Shown here in pieces: positions 9,563 through 18,845 of a stretch of 64,000 nt of DNA. Origin of the DNA: Segatella albensis DSM 11370 = JCM 12258. Lineage in GTDB: Bacteria; Bacteroidota; Bacteroidia; Bacteroidales; Bacteroidaceae. The first letter of the stretch is position 1. Every line of letters begins with the position of its first letter. Under the pieces are notes generated by a model. That model was given only the letters and a program-made list of their open reading frames with translations. It was not told the origin of the DNA and ran no database searches. Location of the stretch: the NCBI RefSeq assembly GCF_000426565.1, contig NZ_AUFP01000001.1:186001-250000 (forward strand), read 5' to 3'. Made by a program: the position numbers and the translations under genes.

Positions 9563-9570
9563 CAAAGATA
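9563..9570 (-). promoter_or_regulatory. -7 box of xerD, mirror image of the aroQ -7
   Basis: Minus-strand TATCTTTG at 9570-9563. With the aroQ -7 it forms the 19-bp perfect palindrome TATCTTTGCAGCAAAGATA (9552-9570). No well-spaced TTG is found for this direction (nearest at 24 bp). Confidence 0.6.
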
Positions 9571-9585
9571 AACAATTTTTCTGAT

Positions 9586-10020
9586 ATGAAAATACAAATT
9601 ATTAACGGACCTAATCTTAATTTGCTTGGCGTAAGAGAACCAGAAATCTACGGCAACCATAATTTCGAGACATATCTTCAGGAGCTACGCAGCAAATTTC
9701 CTGATATCACCATAGAATATTATCAGAGTAATATAGAGGGTGAGCTCATCAATAAAATCCAAGAGGTCGGTTTTGATTATGACGGTATTGTACTGAATGC
9801 GGGAGCCTACACACATACAAGCATTGCTTTACAGGATTGCATTCGTTCTGTAAAATGTCCATGTGTCGAAGTACATATCTCGAATGTACATACACGAGAG
9901 GAATTCCGTCATCATAGTTATATCAGTGCTGCTTGTCTGGGAGTAATTTGTGGTTTTGGCCTCAACAGTTATGAACTTGCCATCCGAGGCATCTATGAAC
10001 ACCTTGAGTCAAACAAATAA
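9586..10020 (+). CDS. aroQ: 3-dehydroquinate dehydratase, type II
   Basis: 144 residues from the ATG at 9586; the longer frame from 9529 includes the promoter and is rejected. Type II signatures: IINGPNLNLLGVREPEIYG at the N terminus with the catalytic Arg and Tyr of the mobile loop, NAGAYTHTS and HISNVHTREEFRHHSY. It dehydrates 3-dehydroquinate in the shikimate pathway, as a cytoplasmic dodecamer in known cases. Divergent from xerD; the O-methyltransferase follows 7 bp downstream and is probably co-transcribed. Confidence 0.95.
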   Translation: MKIQIINGPNLNLLGVREPEIYGNHNFETYLQELRSKFPDITIEYYQSNIEGELINKIQEVGFDYDGIVLNAGAYTHTSIALQDCIRSVKCPCVEVHISNVHTREEFRHHSYISAACLGVICGFGLNSYELAIRGIYEHLESNK

Positions 10021-10027
10021 TTGCCAC

Positions 10028-10669
10028 ATGACAGAAACAGAACTTATCCATCAATATATTCTTGACCATAGTGATGCTGAGGGTGAATATCTTCATCGCC
10101 TTTGGCGTGCAACCAATATCCATACCATACATGGTCGTATGGTCAGTGGACATCTACAAGGTCGCATCCTGAAAATGTTTGTACGAATGATCCAACCTAG
10201 GAACATTCTGGAAATAGGTACATTCAGTGGATATAGTGCGATCTGTATGGCAGAGGGATTAAACGAGGATGGTAAGATTTATACCTTTGATGTTAACGAC
10301 GAAATAGAAGACTTCACTCGTAGTTGGATTGAAGGCAGTGGATTTGGCGATAAGATAGAAATGATTATCGGCGATGCTAAGGAATATGCTCCCAAACTGG
10401 GGGTCACGTTCGATATGGCCTTCATTGATGGAAACAAGCGTACTTATATAGAAGACTACGAGATGACTCTCAGCATCCTTCGGCCCGGAGGTTTCATCCT
10501 AGCAGACAACACTTTATGGGATGGACATGTTGTAGACCCTTCTTACAATCATGACCGACAGACACAGGGTATAGAATCTTTTAATGATTATGTTGCCCAA
10601 GACGCAAGAGTAGAAAAAGTTATGCTACCCTTGCGTGATGGACTGACCATTATCCGAAAAAAAGATTAA
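10028..10669 (+). CDS. SAM-dependent O-methyltransferase (family 3)
   Basis: 213 residues from the ATG at 10028. Class I methyltransferase motifs: LEIGTFSGYSAICMAEGL (SAM loop), DMAFIDGNKRTYIEDYE with the metal-binding Asp of the catechol-type family, and LADNTLWDGHV. It resembles the divalent-metal-dependent COMT/CCoAOMT-like enzymes that are widespread in bacteria; the natural substrate is unknown. It probably shares the aroQ transcript. Its stop codon overlaps that of the oppositely oriented LolC/E-like gene within a single TTAA. Confidence 0.85.
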   Translation: MTETELIHQYILDHSDAEGEYLHRLWRATNIHTIHGRMVSGHLQGRILKMFVRMIQPRNILEIGTFSGYSAICMAEGLNEDGKIYTFDVNDEIEDFTRSWIEGSGFGDKIEMIIGDAKEYAPKLGVTFDMAFIDGNKRTYIEDYEMTLSILRPGGFILADNTLWDGHVVDPSYNHDRQTQGIESFNDYVAQDARVEKVMLPLRDGLTIIRKKD

Positions 10670-11895
10670 TTGAGTAATCGCTTGCTCAGATATCTTACAG
10701 GATACCATACGGCTAACCAACCTACTGTAACTACTGTAATGAAAATCAGAAGTACATCGATATAATGGACACTTACTGGATAAGAATCTACGATAAATGA
10801 GCCTTCTGAATCTCCTAGTCTAACAAAGCCATATTGCTGCTGTAAAAGACAAAGTAGAAGACCGATACCAATACCGATAACTGCTCCTATTACAGCGATC
10901 ATTCTTCCCTCAAACAAGAAGACTCTTACAATCTGTTTATCACTGGCACCCAGATTCCTCAGTGTAACGACATCATTTTTCTTATCTATGATCAGCATTG
11001 ACAACGAACCGATGATGTTGAAACAAGCTATGATCAAAATAAACGTAAGGAAGATATAGGCTATAATCTTCTCGACAGACATAATCTTGAATGTATCTTC
11101 CTGTTGCTCAAACCGGTCAAGGACTCTGTATTTATCGCCCGCTATCTTACTGATCTTTGCCTTCACGGCTTCCAGGTCAGAACCAGACTTCAGTCTTAGT
11201 TCCAAAGCAGACAGCATTCCTTGCTGTCCAAATAGATTACGCGCAAAGGCTATAGAAGTGATGATATAGTTCTTGTCATACTTAGCTTGTTTTACGGAGA
11301 ATATCACTCCTGGAGACAACAAAGAGTCTACGACAAAACCGTCTGCAGGATTAGTCATATCCAATTGTCCTTCTTTCTTAGGAGCATATACTTTCAGATA
11401 ACCATCCCATCGGCTCCCTGTTCCCAGATCCATTGCCAGACGTATTCCCAATGTTCCATATTGCAGATTAGCCGCATGCAACTGGAAACTGCCATCACCT
11501 GTAAGTATATCATTGATGTGGGACAACTCTGCAAAGTTATCATCCACGCCCTTGATTTTGACCATGGCCTGTTTCCCGTTAAACATGGCCAATGCCTGAT
11601 CTTCCACACACTCTGTAGCGATATCTACCTCTGGCAGTTGCCTTATCTGAGTTAACACCGGATCATCAGAAAGTGCAGTTTTTCCCATAGCCGGAACGAT
11701 CTCCAACTGGGGGTCGAAGCTAGTGAAAAGTGTTGCTACTAAATCGTGAAATCCATTAAAGACACTCAGCACGATAACCAATGCCATAGTAGCAACAGCC
11801 ACACCGATTACTGAGATTGCACTAATCACATTAATGGCATGGGTACTTTTCTTTGAGAAAAGATATCTGCGAGCAATAAAAAATGGAAAATTCAT
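10666..11895 (-). CDS. FtsX-like ABC permease, LolC/LolE type
   Basis: 409 residues. Topology of the family: one membrane segment near residues 20-45, a large periplasmic domain (about 50-265), then three C-terminal segments. The N terminus MNFPFFIARRYLFSKKSTHAIN and the EKIIAYIFLTFILIIACFNIIGSLSMLI stretch are typical. The known role is release of lipoproteins from the inner membrane to LolA, together with the ATPase LolD, which is not in the window. Its ATG overlaps the rbfA stop by 1 nt (TAATG). Last gene of the envelope operon. Confidence 0.85.
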   Translation of the reverse strand: MNFPFFIARRYLFSKKSTHAINVISAISVIGVAVATMALVIVLSVFNGFHDLVATLFTSFDPQLEIVPAMGKTALSDDPVLTQIRQLPEVDIATECVEDQALAMFNGKQAMVKIKGVDDNFAELSHINDILTGDGSFQLHAANLQYGTLGIRLAMDLGTGSRWDGYLKVYAPKKEGQLDMTNPADGFVVDSLLSPGVIFSVKQAKYDKNYIITSIAFARNLFGQQGMLSALELRLKSGSDLEAVKAKISKIAGDKYRVLDRFEQQEDTFKIMSVEKIIAYIFLTFILIIACFNIIGSLSMLIIDKKNDVVTLRNLGASDKQIVRVFLFEGRMIAVIGAVIGIGIGLLLCLLQQQYGFVRLGDSEGSFIVDSYPVSVHYIDVLLIFITVVTVGWLAVWYPVRYLSKRLLN

Positions 11896-12230
11896 TATTT
11901 CTTCAACAATTCGTCGATATGTTCTATATAGTCAAGGGAGTCATCGATAAAGAATCTTACCTCTGGCACAACACGTAATTGCTTACCCACACGGGTTCCC
12001 AATTCAAAACGGATAGACTTCTCGTTCTTTCTGATATTCTCCAAAATCTCATCACCCTTATCAGAAGGGAAGATAGACAAGTAGGCTGTACAGATACTCA
12101 GATCAGGACTTACGCGAACTCTTGTCACACTAACAAGCACACCATGTGTCTTACTGGTTTGCAACTGAAAAATTGTTGCGAGCTCCTTCTGTAGGAGTCG
12201 TGATATTCGGTTTTGTCTCGTTTCTTGCAT
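11895..12230 (-). CDS. rbfA: Ribosome-binding factor A
   Basis: 111 residues, the normal size. It starts with the KH-domain helix QETRQNRISRLLQKELATIF and contains the typical VSVTRVRVSPDLSICTAYLSIF strand and VPEVRFFIDDSLDYIEHIDELL end. It binds the small ribosomal subunit during late 16S maturation and cold adaptation. It lies 15 bp after murI and overlaps the next gene by 1 nt. Confidence 0.93.
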   Translation of the reverse strand: MQETRQNRISRLLQKELATIFQLQTSKTHGVLVSVTRVRVSPDLSICTAYLSIFPSDKGDEILENIRKNEKSIRFELGTRVGKQLRVVPEVRFFIDDSLDYIEHIDELLKK

Positions 12231-12245
12231 AACTTTATAATTTAA

Positions 12246-13082
12246 TCATTCAAAATCGACATGACTCACATGCACATCTTCATGTAGAAAGATTCTTGCA
12301 CTTTCTTTAAACTTATCTGGGTTCTCCGTTGTATAATAATTACAATTTCCACCCTTTGTACAGGCCTTCTCTATATCGGGATGACGCTGCAGATAATCCT
12401 TCAAGCTGTCTGCCACATACTCACCTTGTGGTACAATTCTGACATTAGGATTCACATACTTCAGGATTTTAGGCATAAGCAGTGGATAGTGCGTACAACC
12501 TAATATGATAGTATCTATATCTGCATCTTTGTGCATCAACTCATCAATACGCTTCTTTACGAAGTAATCGGCTCCCGGACTGTCCGCCTCATTATATTCA
12601 ACAAGCGGCACCCAGAAAGGACAAGCCACTCCACTGACTTTAATATCCGGCCATAGTTTACTGATTTCCAAATCATAGCTATGACTTTTCACCGTACCTT
12701 CTGTGGCAAATAGTCCTACATGATTATTTCTCGTCAGATGACCGATAACCTCTGCCGTCGGTCTAATCACTCCCAATACGCGTCGCGAAGGATCCAATTC
12801 TGGAAGGTCTCTCTGCTGAATACTTCTCAAAGCTTTAGCAGAAGCTGTATTACATCCCAATATCACCAAATGGCATCCCATCTCGAAAAGTTTGATAACA
12901 GCCTGACGGGTAAACTGATATACCACATCGAACGAGCGTGTTCCGTAAGGAGCACGTGCGTTATCACCCAGATAGATATAATTATAATCTGGCAGCAACT
13001 GTCGAATTCCATGCAATATGGTCAGTCCGCCATATCCTGAGTCAAAGACACCAATTGGTCCTGGATTTAATGGTAATCTCAT
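12246..13082 (-). CDS. murI: Glutamate racemase
   Basis: 278 residues. Both catalytic cysteines are present: C77 in LGCNTASAKAL and C196 in ILGCTHYPLL, with the N-terminal GVFDSGYGGLTIL holding the catalytic Asp-Ser. It makes D-glutamate for peptidoglycan. Placed 12 bp after the last OmpH gene, it links the outer-membrane assembly genes to wall synthesis within one operon. Confidence 0.95.
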   Translation of the reverse strand: MRLPLNPGPIGVFDSGYGGLTILHGIRQLLPDYNYIYLGDNARAPYGTRSFDVVYQFTRQAVIKLFEMGCHLVILGCNTASAKALRSIQQRDLPELDPSRRVLGVIRPTAEVIGHLTRNNHVGLFATEGTVKSHSYDLEISKLWPDIKVSGVACPFWVPLVEYNEADSPGADYFVKKRIDELMHKDADIDTIILGCTHYPLLMPKILKYVNPNVRIVPQGEYVADSLKDYLQRHPDIEKACTKGGNCNYYTTENPDKFKESARIFLHEDVHVSHVDFE

Positions 13083-13094
13083 TCTATTCTATAA

Positions 13095-13604
13095 TTAATG
13101 AGCTAATTCTATCTTCAAGGCATCTGTAATGTCGATACCCATATTGGTATCAACATAAGGCAGAGTATCTTCATCCGAATTCATGACGAATGCTAGATTC
13201 AACTTCTGTCCTACGATTTTTACAGCCTCAAAGACTTTTTTCTTTACTGGAGCATAAGCCTCCACCTCAGCCTGCTTCAGTAGTTTCTTGGAATTTTCCT
13301 TGAAAGCTATGTTTTTCTCCAATAACTCGCGCAATTCTGACTGTCGTTTCTCAAGAATCGATGGAGCGAAATCATGCTGACCCTCTAAAAACTCTTCATA
13401 TTTACGATTAAACTCATCTTCTGAGCGCTTTGTCTCTGCTTCATACTTAGAAGTAAGCGTAGCCATATTCTGCTTGGCAATAGTATATTCCGGCAACGAT
13501 TTCATTACGTTCTGCAGACAGAAATAACCAAACCTCAGACTCTGAGCCTGAACTGTCGACATTGCAACAGTCATGATCAATAACAGAACAAGTTTTTTCA
13601 TCAT
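13095..13604 (-). CDS. OmpH/Skp family periplasmic chaperone, copy 1
   Basis: 169 residues from ATG-ATG at 13604. Signal peptide MMKKLVLLLIMTVAMSTVQA, then a long charged coiled-coil region (about 45-125) with a Skp-like head at each end. Skp-type proteins hold unfolded outer-membrane proteins on the way to BamA. It is the third of three consecutive OmpH genes after bamA, all divergent from one another. A hairpin terminator lies between copies 2 and 1, so expression of copy 1, murI, rbfA and the permease may be reduced or separately driven. Confidence 0.85.
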   Translation of the reverse strand: MMKKLVLLLIMTVAMSTVQAQSLRFGYFCLQNVMKSLPEYTIAKQNMATLTSKYEAETKRSEDEFNRKYEEFLEGQHDFAPSILEKRQSELRELLEKNIAFKENSKKLLKQAEVEAYAPVKKKVFEAVKIVGQKLNLAFVMNSDEDTLPYVDTNMGIDITDALKIELAH

Positions 13605-13628
13605 TAACACATTTAATATTAGAGAAAC

Positions 13629-13656
13629 AAGGGCAGGCACTTCATAGGCCTGCCCT
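13629..13656 (-). terminator. Hairpin between ompH copies 2 and 1
   Basis: Perfect 8-bp GC-rich stem GGGCAGGC/GCCTGCCC with a 9-nt loop. On the minus strand it is followed by TTGTTTCT, a weak U-tract. It is probably a partial terminator or an mRNA-end stabiliser inside the operon. Confidence 0.6.
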
Positions 13657-13681
13657 CAATAACGTATATTTTATATACTGA

Positions 13682-14167
13682 TTACTTCAATTTAGCCTTA
13701 ACCTCGGCTGTAACATCTTTAACGGTAGTACCAGTGTAAAGAGCTGCACCATCCTCGAAGATGAATGTATAGCCACCCTCTTTACCTACCTTCTCGATAG
13801 CATCCTGAACACTAGCAGAAATTGGCTGCAACAGTTCAGCATTCTTCTTCTGCAATTCGTTCTGTGCATCATTGTAAGCCTGCTGTACCTTCTGAGAAAG
13901 ACTGTTCAACTCATCCTCTTTAGCCTTCTTTGCTGTTGGATTCATTGTTGACTGACTCTTCTGATACTCGTCCACCTTACGCTGAAGTTCATCCTGCATA
14001 GATTTTATCTCATTCTCCTTCTGCTTTGACAAAGCTGAGATTTCACCCTGAGCCTTAGCATAAGAAGGGAGAGACTCTACAACAGCACGGGCATTTACTT
14101 TTCCGAATTTCTGAGCAAACATTGCCATTGGTGCGCAAAGCATCAACATCAAAATAAGTTTCTTCAT
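13682..14167 (-). CDS. OmpH/Skp family periplasmic chaperone, copy 2
   Basis: 161 residues. Signal peptide MKKLILMLMLCAPMAMFAQ, then FGKVNARAVVESLPSYAKAQ, a long Gln/Lys/Glu coiled coil (about 40-115) and a C-terminal head ending in VTAEVKAKLK. Length and layout match Skp/OmpH (about 160). A -7-like box sits just upstream (14213-14206), so besides read-through from bamA this copy may have its own promoter. Confidence 0.9.
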   Translation of the reverse strand: MKKLILMLMLCAPMAMFAQKFGKVNARAVVESLPSYAKAQGEISALSKQKENEIKSMQDELQRKVDEYQKSQSTMNPTAKKAKEDELNSLSQKVQQAYNDAQNELQKKNAELLQPISASVQDAIEKVGKEGGYTFIFEDGAALYTGTTVKDVTAEVKAKLK

Positions 14168-14205
14168 TTTCTTTTATCTTTTAGTTATTATTTTCTTGCT
14201 GGATG

Positions 14206-14213
14206 CAAATATA
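14206..14213 (-). promoter_or_regulatory. Possible internal -7 box before ompH copy 2
   Basis: Minus-strand TATATTTG, 38 nt before the ATG. No TTG at the usual distance. Confidence 0.4.
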
Positions 14214-14219
14214 ATATTA

Positions 14220-14735
14220 TTATTTCGAATATCCTAATTTCTCAAGAACTTCATTACTAATATCTATTTTAGGTGATGCGAAAACTACACCTGAGTTTGA
14301 TGCTCGGTCTATTACCATTGAATAGCCATGTAGTTCACTAATCGACTTTATCGTATTGTAGATCTCATCCTGCATAGGAGACATCAAGGCTTCACGCTTC
14401 TTGAAAAGTTCGCCATTAGGACCGAAATACTTCTGCTTAAGGTCACTGGCTTGCTTTTCTTTCTTCATTATCAACTCCTGACGGGCTTTTTTCTGTTGCT
14501 GTGACAGAAACACCACTTCGTTCTGATAGTTCTTATACATGGTGCTAGCCTCTGTATTCAAAGCCTCAACTTCTGCCTGCCACTTTTTGCTCACCTGATT
14601 TAACTGTTCATTAGCTCGCTCATAAGCGGGGAGTTTACTCAGAATATACTCCATGTCAACAAGTGCATATTTCTGTGCATTAGCTGTAAATGACACTAGA
14701 ATGAATAGACAAAAAGCAAATATTTTCTTCATCAT
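14220..14735 (-). CDS. OmpH/Skp family periplasmic chaperone, copy 3 (first after bamA)
   Basis: 171 residues. Signal peptide MMKKIFAFCLFILVSFTANAQ, the family motif KYALVDMEYILSKLPAYERA, a coiled coil from about 45 to 120, and a C-terminal VVFASPKIDISNEVLEKLG. It lies 12 bp after bamA, so the chaperone and the outer-membrane assembly pore it serves are made together. Three unlike copies suggest either hetero-trimers or different client sets. Confidence 0.9.
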   Translation of the reverse strand: MMKKIFAFCLFILVSFTANAQKYALVDMEYILSKLPAYERANEQLNQVSKKWQAEVEALNTEASTMYKNYQNEVVFLSQQQKKARQELIMKKEKQASDLKQKYFGPNGELFKKREALMSPMQDEIYNTIKSISELHGYSMVIDRASNSGVVFASPKIDISNEVLEKLGYSK

Positions 14736-14747
14736 ATGCTCCTTTCT

Positions 14748-17372
14748 TTAAAATTCTTGACCTAGGACAAAGTGGAACTGACTTCCACCCTTTTTCCCAT
14801 TTACATTATCTTTATCAAAACCGTATGCCCAGTCGATACCCATCATACCAACCATTGGTAAGAAGATACGTACACCAATACCTGCAGAGCGCTTAATACT
14901 GAATGGATTGAACTTCTTGGTATCTGTCCATGCATTACCTCCTTCAAGGAATGACAATCCGTAGATTGTGGTATTTCCTAACAAGAATGGATATCTCAAC
15001 TCCATGGTGTATCTGTTGTAAGCATAACCATTATAGGCGAGAGAACCGTTCTCATAACCTCTCAATCCAATAGTTTCTTCTGCATAGCCCGTAGAATATC
15101 CACTCATACCATCACCACCGACATAGAAGGTTTCGAATGGTGACTTCTTATATTTATTATAAGCACCGAGCAATCCCATTTCTACACGGGTCATCAGCAC
15201 AAAACACTTCTGACCTTCGGTAAGAGCTGTATAGGTCTTAGCCTTAAACTTCCATTTGTTGTATTCTACCCAACGGTATTTTTCCTGCTGTTCCTGATCG
15301 AAAGTAGCTGACTTGTTATCAGTAGCAAGGTGTGCATAATCTTTGTGGTCCCATTTACTCCAAGGTGGAGTAAGGCTCACACTGGCCTCGAATTCTGAAC
15401 CACGACGTGGGAACAGTTGATTATCCGTAGAGTTACGATTCAGACTCAGGGTAAGGTTCAGGTTGTTTGCTGTACCGTTCTTCATCAGGAAGTAGTTCCA
15501 GTTTTTCAGGATATAACGCTGATAAGCCAACTGGAATGACAAGGTGAAGTAGTCATCAGGCCAGTGAAGGCGCTTACCCCAACCCAGACTCAAACCGAGC
15601 AACTGTACATACTTATCCGGATCATAGTAATTCTCATAATTGTTATAATAACTTGAGCCATAACCCAGAGAATAGTAATTATAATAGTTCTGTAGAGCAT
15701 TCATATTATAGTAGTTGGAATTGACATCCGTCTGCTTACTATAATATGCACCAACGCTAAACTGATTTGGTCGTTTTCCTCCGAACCAATTCGTAGAATA
15801 GCTCATGTTATAGCTCTGATAATAGGTACCATTGGTCTGAGCACCAAGACTAAGTACTTCACCATCACCGATAGGCATAATTCCGCGATGTTCCTTATTC
15901 TTGTTGAACAGATTACGCATAGAGAAGTTGTTCAACTTCAAACCTACGCGGCCAATAACACCTGTCTGTCCCCATCCCAGAGAGAACTCAATCTGGTCGT
16001 TGCTCTTTTGTACCAGATTCCAGTTGATATCAACATTACCCTCTTCATAATTTGGTTCATAATTTGGTTCTATCTTTTCAGGATCGAAATGTCCCATAGA
16101 GGCTAACTCTCTTATAGAACGCATGATAGCTTCCCTTGAGAACAAATCACCAGGCTTTGTACGCAATTCGCGTCTTACTACATTTTCGTAGAGTTTGTCA
16201 TTACCATAGATACGAACATGATTCAGATAAGCCTTCTGGTTTTCTATGATTCTCATTTCCAAATCTACGGAATCACCTACGATGTTGACCTCAGCAGGGG
16301 TAAGACTATAGAACAGGTAACCATTATTATAATACAAGTTACCTACGGCATCATCATCCTCTGACAGGCGCTTATTCAGAAGTTTCTGATTATACACATC
16401 GCCTTTCTTCATGCCCAAAACTCTGTTAAGGACATCCGTAGAATATACCGTATTACCAACCCAACTGATATTTCGGATATAATATTTCTTACCTTCATTA
16501 ATCTTAACGAAGATATTGACATGCTTGTCGTCTACATTCCAAACACTATCTTCCAGGATTTCCGCATCACGATAACCATATTCATTATATTTATCTATGA
16601 TGTTCTGCTTATCCTCTTTCCATCTCTCTGGAGTGTATTTCTTAGACTTAAAGAAATTGGCAAACTTTCCTGCTTCGTGTATCTTTGCAAAGGCGCCCTT
16701 GGAGAACATTGAGCCCTTCAACTTCTCGTCAGTAACCTCCTTATTACCTTCGATGATGATCTTTCGAACTTTCATCTTCTCCTTCTTGTCTACAATGACA
16801 TCAAGGATCACTTGATTTTTCTGGGAGATATCATCACGCTGACTAATCGTGATCTCAGCATTCTTATATCCTTTATCATCAAAGTATTTCTTTGCCAAAA
16901 GTTTCGCACGATCTAGGGAGTTTGGCGTAAGTTGCATACCCTTGAGCAATCCCAACTTATTCTCCATATCCTCACGCTCACTCTTCTTGAGTCCTATATA
17001 ATTGATTGTAGAGACACGTGGTCTGACAGCCAAATAGATATGCAGATAGATTTTGTCTCCGACGATAGAATCTGCCGAGATTACAACCTTTGAGAATAAT
17101 CCGTGTTTCCAATATCTCTTTACAGCATCTGTCACTTCTGGTCCAGGAACAGTGATCTGCTGACCTATCGAAAGTCCAGAGATACCCGTAAGCACATAAT
17201 CTTCATATTCCTCAACACCGGAAGTCGTGATTCCTCCAATAACAACATCGCGTGGAGTTCCGGCATAAGAGATATCAGGATTTACTATTTTGTCTTGAGC
17301 CTGCGATGCTACACACCCTGTGATAGCAAGCCCTAAAGCCAACAATACCTTATTTATATTATTCATTTTCAT
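14748..17372 (-). CDS. bamA: Outer membrane protein assembly factor BamA
   Basis: 874 residues, with an exported N terminus ([26 protein letters not shown]; a Cys at about 20 raises the possibility of a lipoprotein cut). Several POTRA repeats cover about 45-430, recognisable by [17 protein letters not shown] and [19 protein letters not shown], and a C-terminal Omp85 barrel covers about 450-874 with the conserved GLRGYENG loop and the terminal aromatic end FVLGQEF. It inserts beta-barrel proteins in the outer membrane. The barrel carries a Tyr/Asn-rich stretch (about 545-595, many YYN repeats) that looks like an enlarged surface loop. It overlaps uppS by 4 nt. Confidence 0.95.
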   Translation of the reverse strand: MKMNNINKVLLALGLAITGCVASQAQDKIVNPDISYAGTPRDVVIGGITTSGVEEYEDYVLTGISGLSIGQQITVPGPEVTDAVKRYWKHGLFSKVVISADSIVGDKIYLHIYLAVRPRVSTINYIGLKKSEREDMENKLGLLKGMQLTPNSLDRAKLLAKKYFDDKGYKNAEITISQRDDISQKNQVILDVIVDKKEKMKVRKIIIEGNKEVTDEKLKGSMFSKGAFAKIHEAGKFANFFKSKKYTPERWKEDKQNIIDKYNEYGYRDAEILEDSVWNVDDKHVNIFVKINEGKKYYIRNISWVGNTVYSTDVLNRVLGMKKGDVYNQKLLNKRLSEDDDAVGNLYYNNGYLFYSLTPAEVNIVGDSVDLEMRIIENQKAYLNHVRIYGNDKLYENVVRRELRTKPGDLFSREAIMRSIRELASMGHFDPEKIEPNYEPNYEEGNVDINWNLVQKSNDQIEFSLGWGQTGVIGRVGLKLNNFSMRNLFNKNKEHRGIMPIGDGEVLSLGAQTNGTYYQSYNMSYSTNWFGGKRPNQFSVGAYYSKQTDVNSNYYNMNALQNYYNYYSLGYGSSYYNNYENYYDPDKYVQLLGLSLGWGKRLHWPDDYFTLSFQLAYQRYILKNWNYFLMKNGTANNLNLTLSLNRNSTDNQLFPRRGSEFEASVSLTPPWSKWDHKDYAHLATDNKSATFDQEQQEKYRWVEYNKWKFKAKTYTALTEGQKCFVLMTRVEMGLLGAYNKYKKSPFETFYVGGDGMSGYSTGYAEETIGLRGYENGSLAYNGYAYNRYTMELRYPFLLGNTTIYGLSFLEGGNAWTDTKKFNPFSIKRSAGIGVRIFLPMVGMMGIDWAYGFDKDNVNGKKGGSQFHFVLGQEF

Positions 17373-18124
17373 TTGTTTTCTTCTACTTGCTGTTCTGTCT
17401 TACCAAATCTGCGTTGGCGTTTTTGAAAACTCAATATCGCTCTCTGCAAATCTTCTTCACTGAAGTCCGGCCAGTAGGTATCACAGAAATAGAGCTCTGA
17501 ATATGCGATTTGCCACAACAGATAGTTGGAGATTCTCAGTTCTCCTCCTGTTCTTATCAGAAGATCCGGATCTGGCATGAAACTGGTATTCATATGCTTG
17601 CTCAGCACATCCTCTGTTATCAGATTTTCAATATCCACCTGTTCTCCATTCTTCACCTTTCCGGCCACTTCAAGTGCGATTTGCCTACAAGCCTCCGTAA
17701 TTTCCCATCGACTGGAATAGCTCAAGGCAACGACCATTGTCATGGCATCATTCTTAGCGGTATGTGCCATTGTTTCCTGAAGTTTATCTTGAACCTCCTG
17801 AGGAAGTCGTTTCAAATCACCGATAACCTGAAAACGGACATTATTCTTCATAAATATTTCGTCCTCGAGCGATGAGAGAACAAGACCCATTAAAGCTTGG
17901 ACCTCTGTCGCCGGACGATTCCAGTTTTCAGTAGAAAATGTATAGAGGGTAAGATATTTCACACCAAGACGAACACACTCTGAGGTAATTCTTCTTACAG
18001 TTTCTACACCTGCCTGATGTCCGAAGCTACGTTCCTTACCTTTTTCTACAGCCCATCGTCCATTACCATCCATGATAATAGCAATATGCTGCGGTATTCG
18101 TTTCATATCTATTCCGTTAATCAT
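17369..18124 (-). CDS. uppS: Isoprenyl transferase (undecaprenyl diphosphate synthase)
   Basis: 251 residues. It contains [12 protein letters not shown] (16-27, catalytic Asp19), [26 protein letters not shown] and the C-terminal [28 protein letters not shown] signature, here split as [10 protein letters not shown] and RISNYLLWQ. It makes the C55 lipid carrier for peptidoglycan and surface glycans, so it supports both murI here and the glycan genes at 42-56 kb. The start at 18124 gives nine residues before IPQHIA; an ATG at 18106 is the alternative. It is 5 bp after the porG-like gene and overlaps bamA. Confidence 0.94.
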   Translation of the reverse strand: MINGIDMKRIPQHIAIIMDGNGRWAVEKGKERSFGHQAGVETVRRITSECVRLGVKYLTLYTFSTENWNRPATEVQALMGLVLSSLEDEIFMKNNVRFQVIGDLKRLPQEVQDKLQETMAHTAKNDAMTMVVALSYSSRWEITEACRQIALEVAGKVKNGEQVDIENLITEDVLSKHMNTSFMPDPDLLIRTGGELRISNYLLWQIAYSELYFCDTYWPDFSEEDLQRAILSFQKRQRRFGKTEQQVEENK

Positions 18125-18129
18125 ATATA

Positions 18130-18822
18130 TTAAAAATCTTTATTACAGGTTCTGCATTTCTCACGAAAGCTATAAGTTACAAATACTTTCAGTTCTCCAT
18201 ATCCATCGGTATTTTTGAACAGTCCTGAACTTTTTACGCCATAGGGATCTTTCATTCCATCCAACCTATCACTTATCGAGAGATGTAACGAATAGTCCAT
18301 GCCTACGTTCGTCCGTTCACCGATTTTATACTTCAGTCCTAATCCCATCGGGATATTGGCAGTAACAATGCTTTTGCCTCCACTCACTATCGTTGCACCT
18401 ATCCCCGCAAAAATAAATGGAGTCAACCGTTTTGCTCCTCTATAATCACGACCTGTTCCATAAGGCCAGAAATTATATTCGTATACCAAACTTGCATCTA
18501 TCAGATGATTATCGAAATGGTAGTTCATCCTTTGCATTGCCTCCGTAGACAAATCAGGATAATAGGTTTCGACTTTAGACGCATTACCGACCAGTTTACT
18601 ATAGGCGACACCAAACTTCAAGTCGTTCATCGTATTCAGATTATATCGTATCATAGCCGATGCCGCAGGCCGAAGATTCTTTAGCAGACTCTCATTGAAG
18701 TCGCCTATATAGTTCATAAATCCTACCCCAGCACCAATTTCCATCTTGTATTCTGGGTCATCTTGTGCATACATCGTCATAGAAAAGAGCACAAAACATA
18801 GGGTTATGAGCATCTTATTCAT
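18130..18822 (-). CDS. PorG-like (DUF6089) outer-membrane beta-barrel protein
   Basis: 230 residues. Signal peptide [20 protein letters not shown], then [24 protein letters not shown] and alternating amphipathic strands ending in [13 protein letters not shown], consistent with a small eight-stranded barrel with a short Cys-containing tail (CRTCNKDF). Relatives of PorG occur next to uppS-bamA in many Bacteroidota; in Porphyromonas PorG belongs to the type IX secretion apparatus. No other type IX gene is seen here, so the role is inferred only from family resemblance. Confidence 0.75.
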   Translation of the reverse strand: MNKMLITLCFVLFSMTMYAQDDPEYKMEIGAGVGFMNYIGDFNESLLKNLRPAASAMIRYNLNTMNDLKFGVAYSKLVGNASKVETYYPDLSTEAMQRMNYHFDNHLIDASLVYEYNFWPYGTGRDYRGAKRLTPFIFAGIGATIVSGGKSIVTANIPMGLGLKYKIGERTNVGMDYSLHLSISDRLDGMKDPYGVKSSGLFKNTDGYGELKVFVTYSFREKCRTCNKDF

Positions 18823-18845
18823 ACGCTGCGTTTTTGGTCTCTTGC

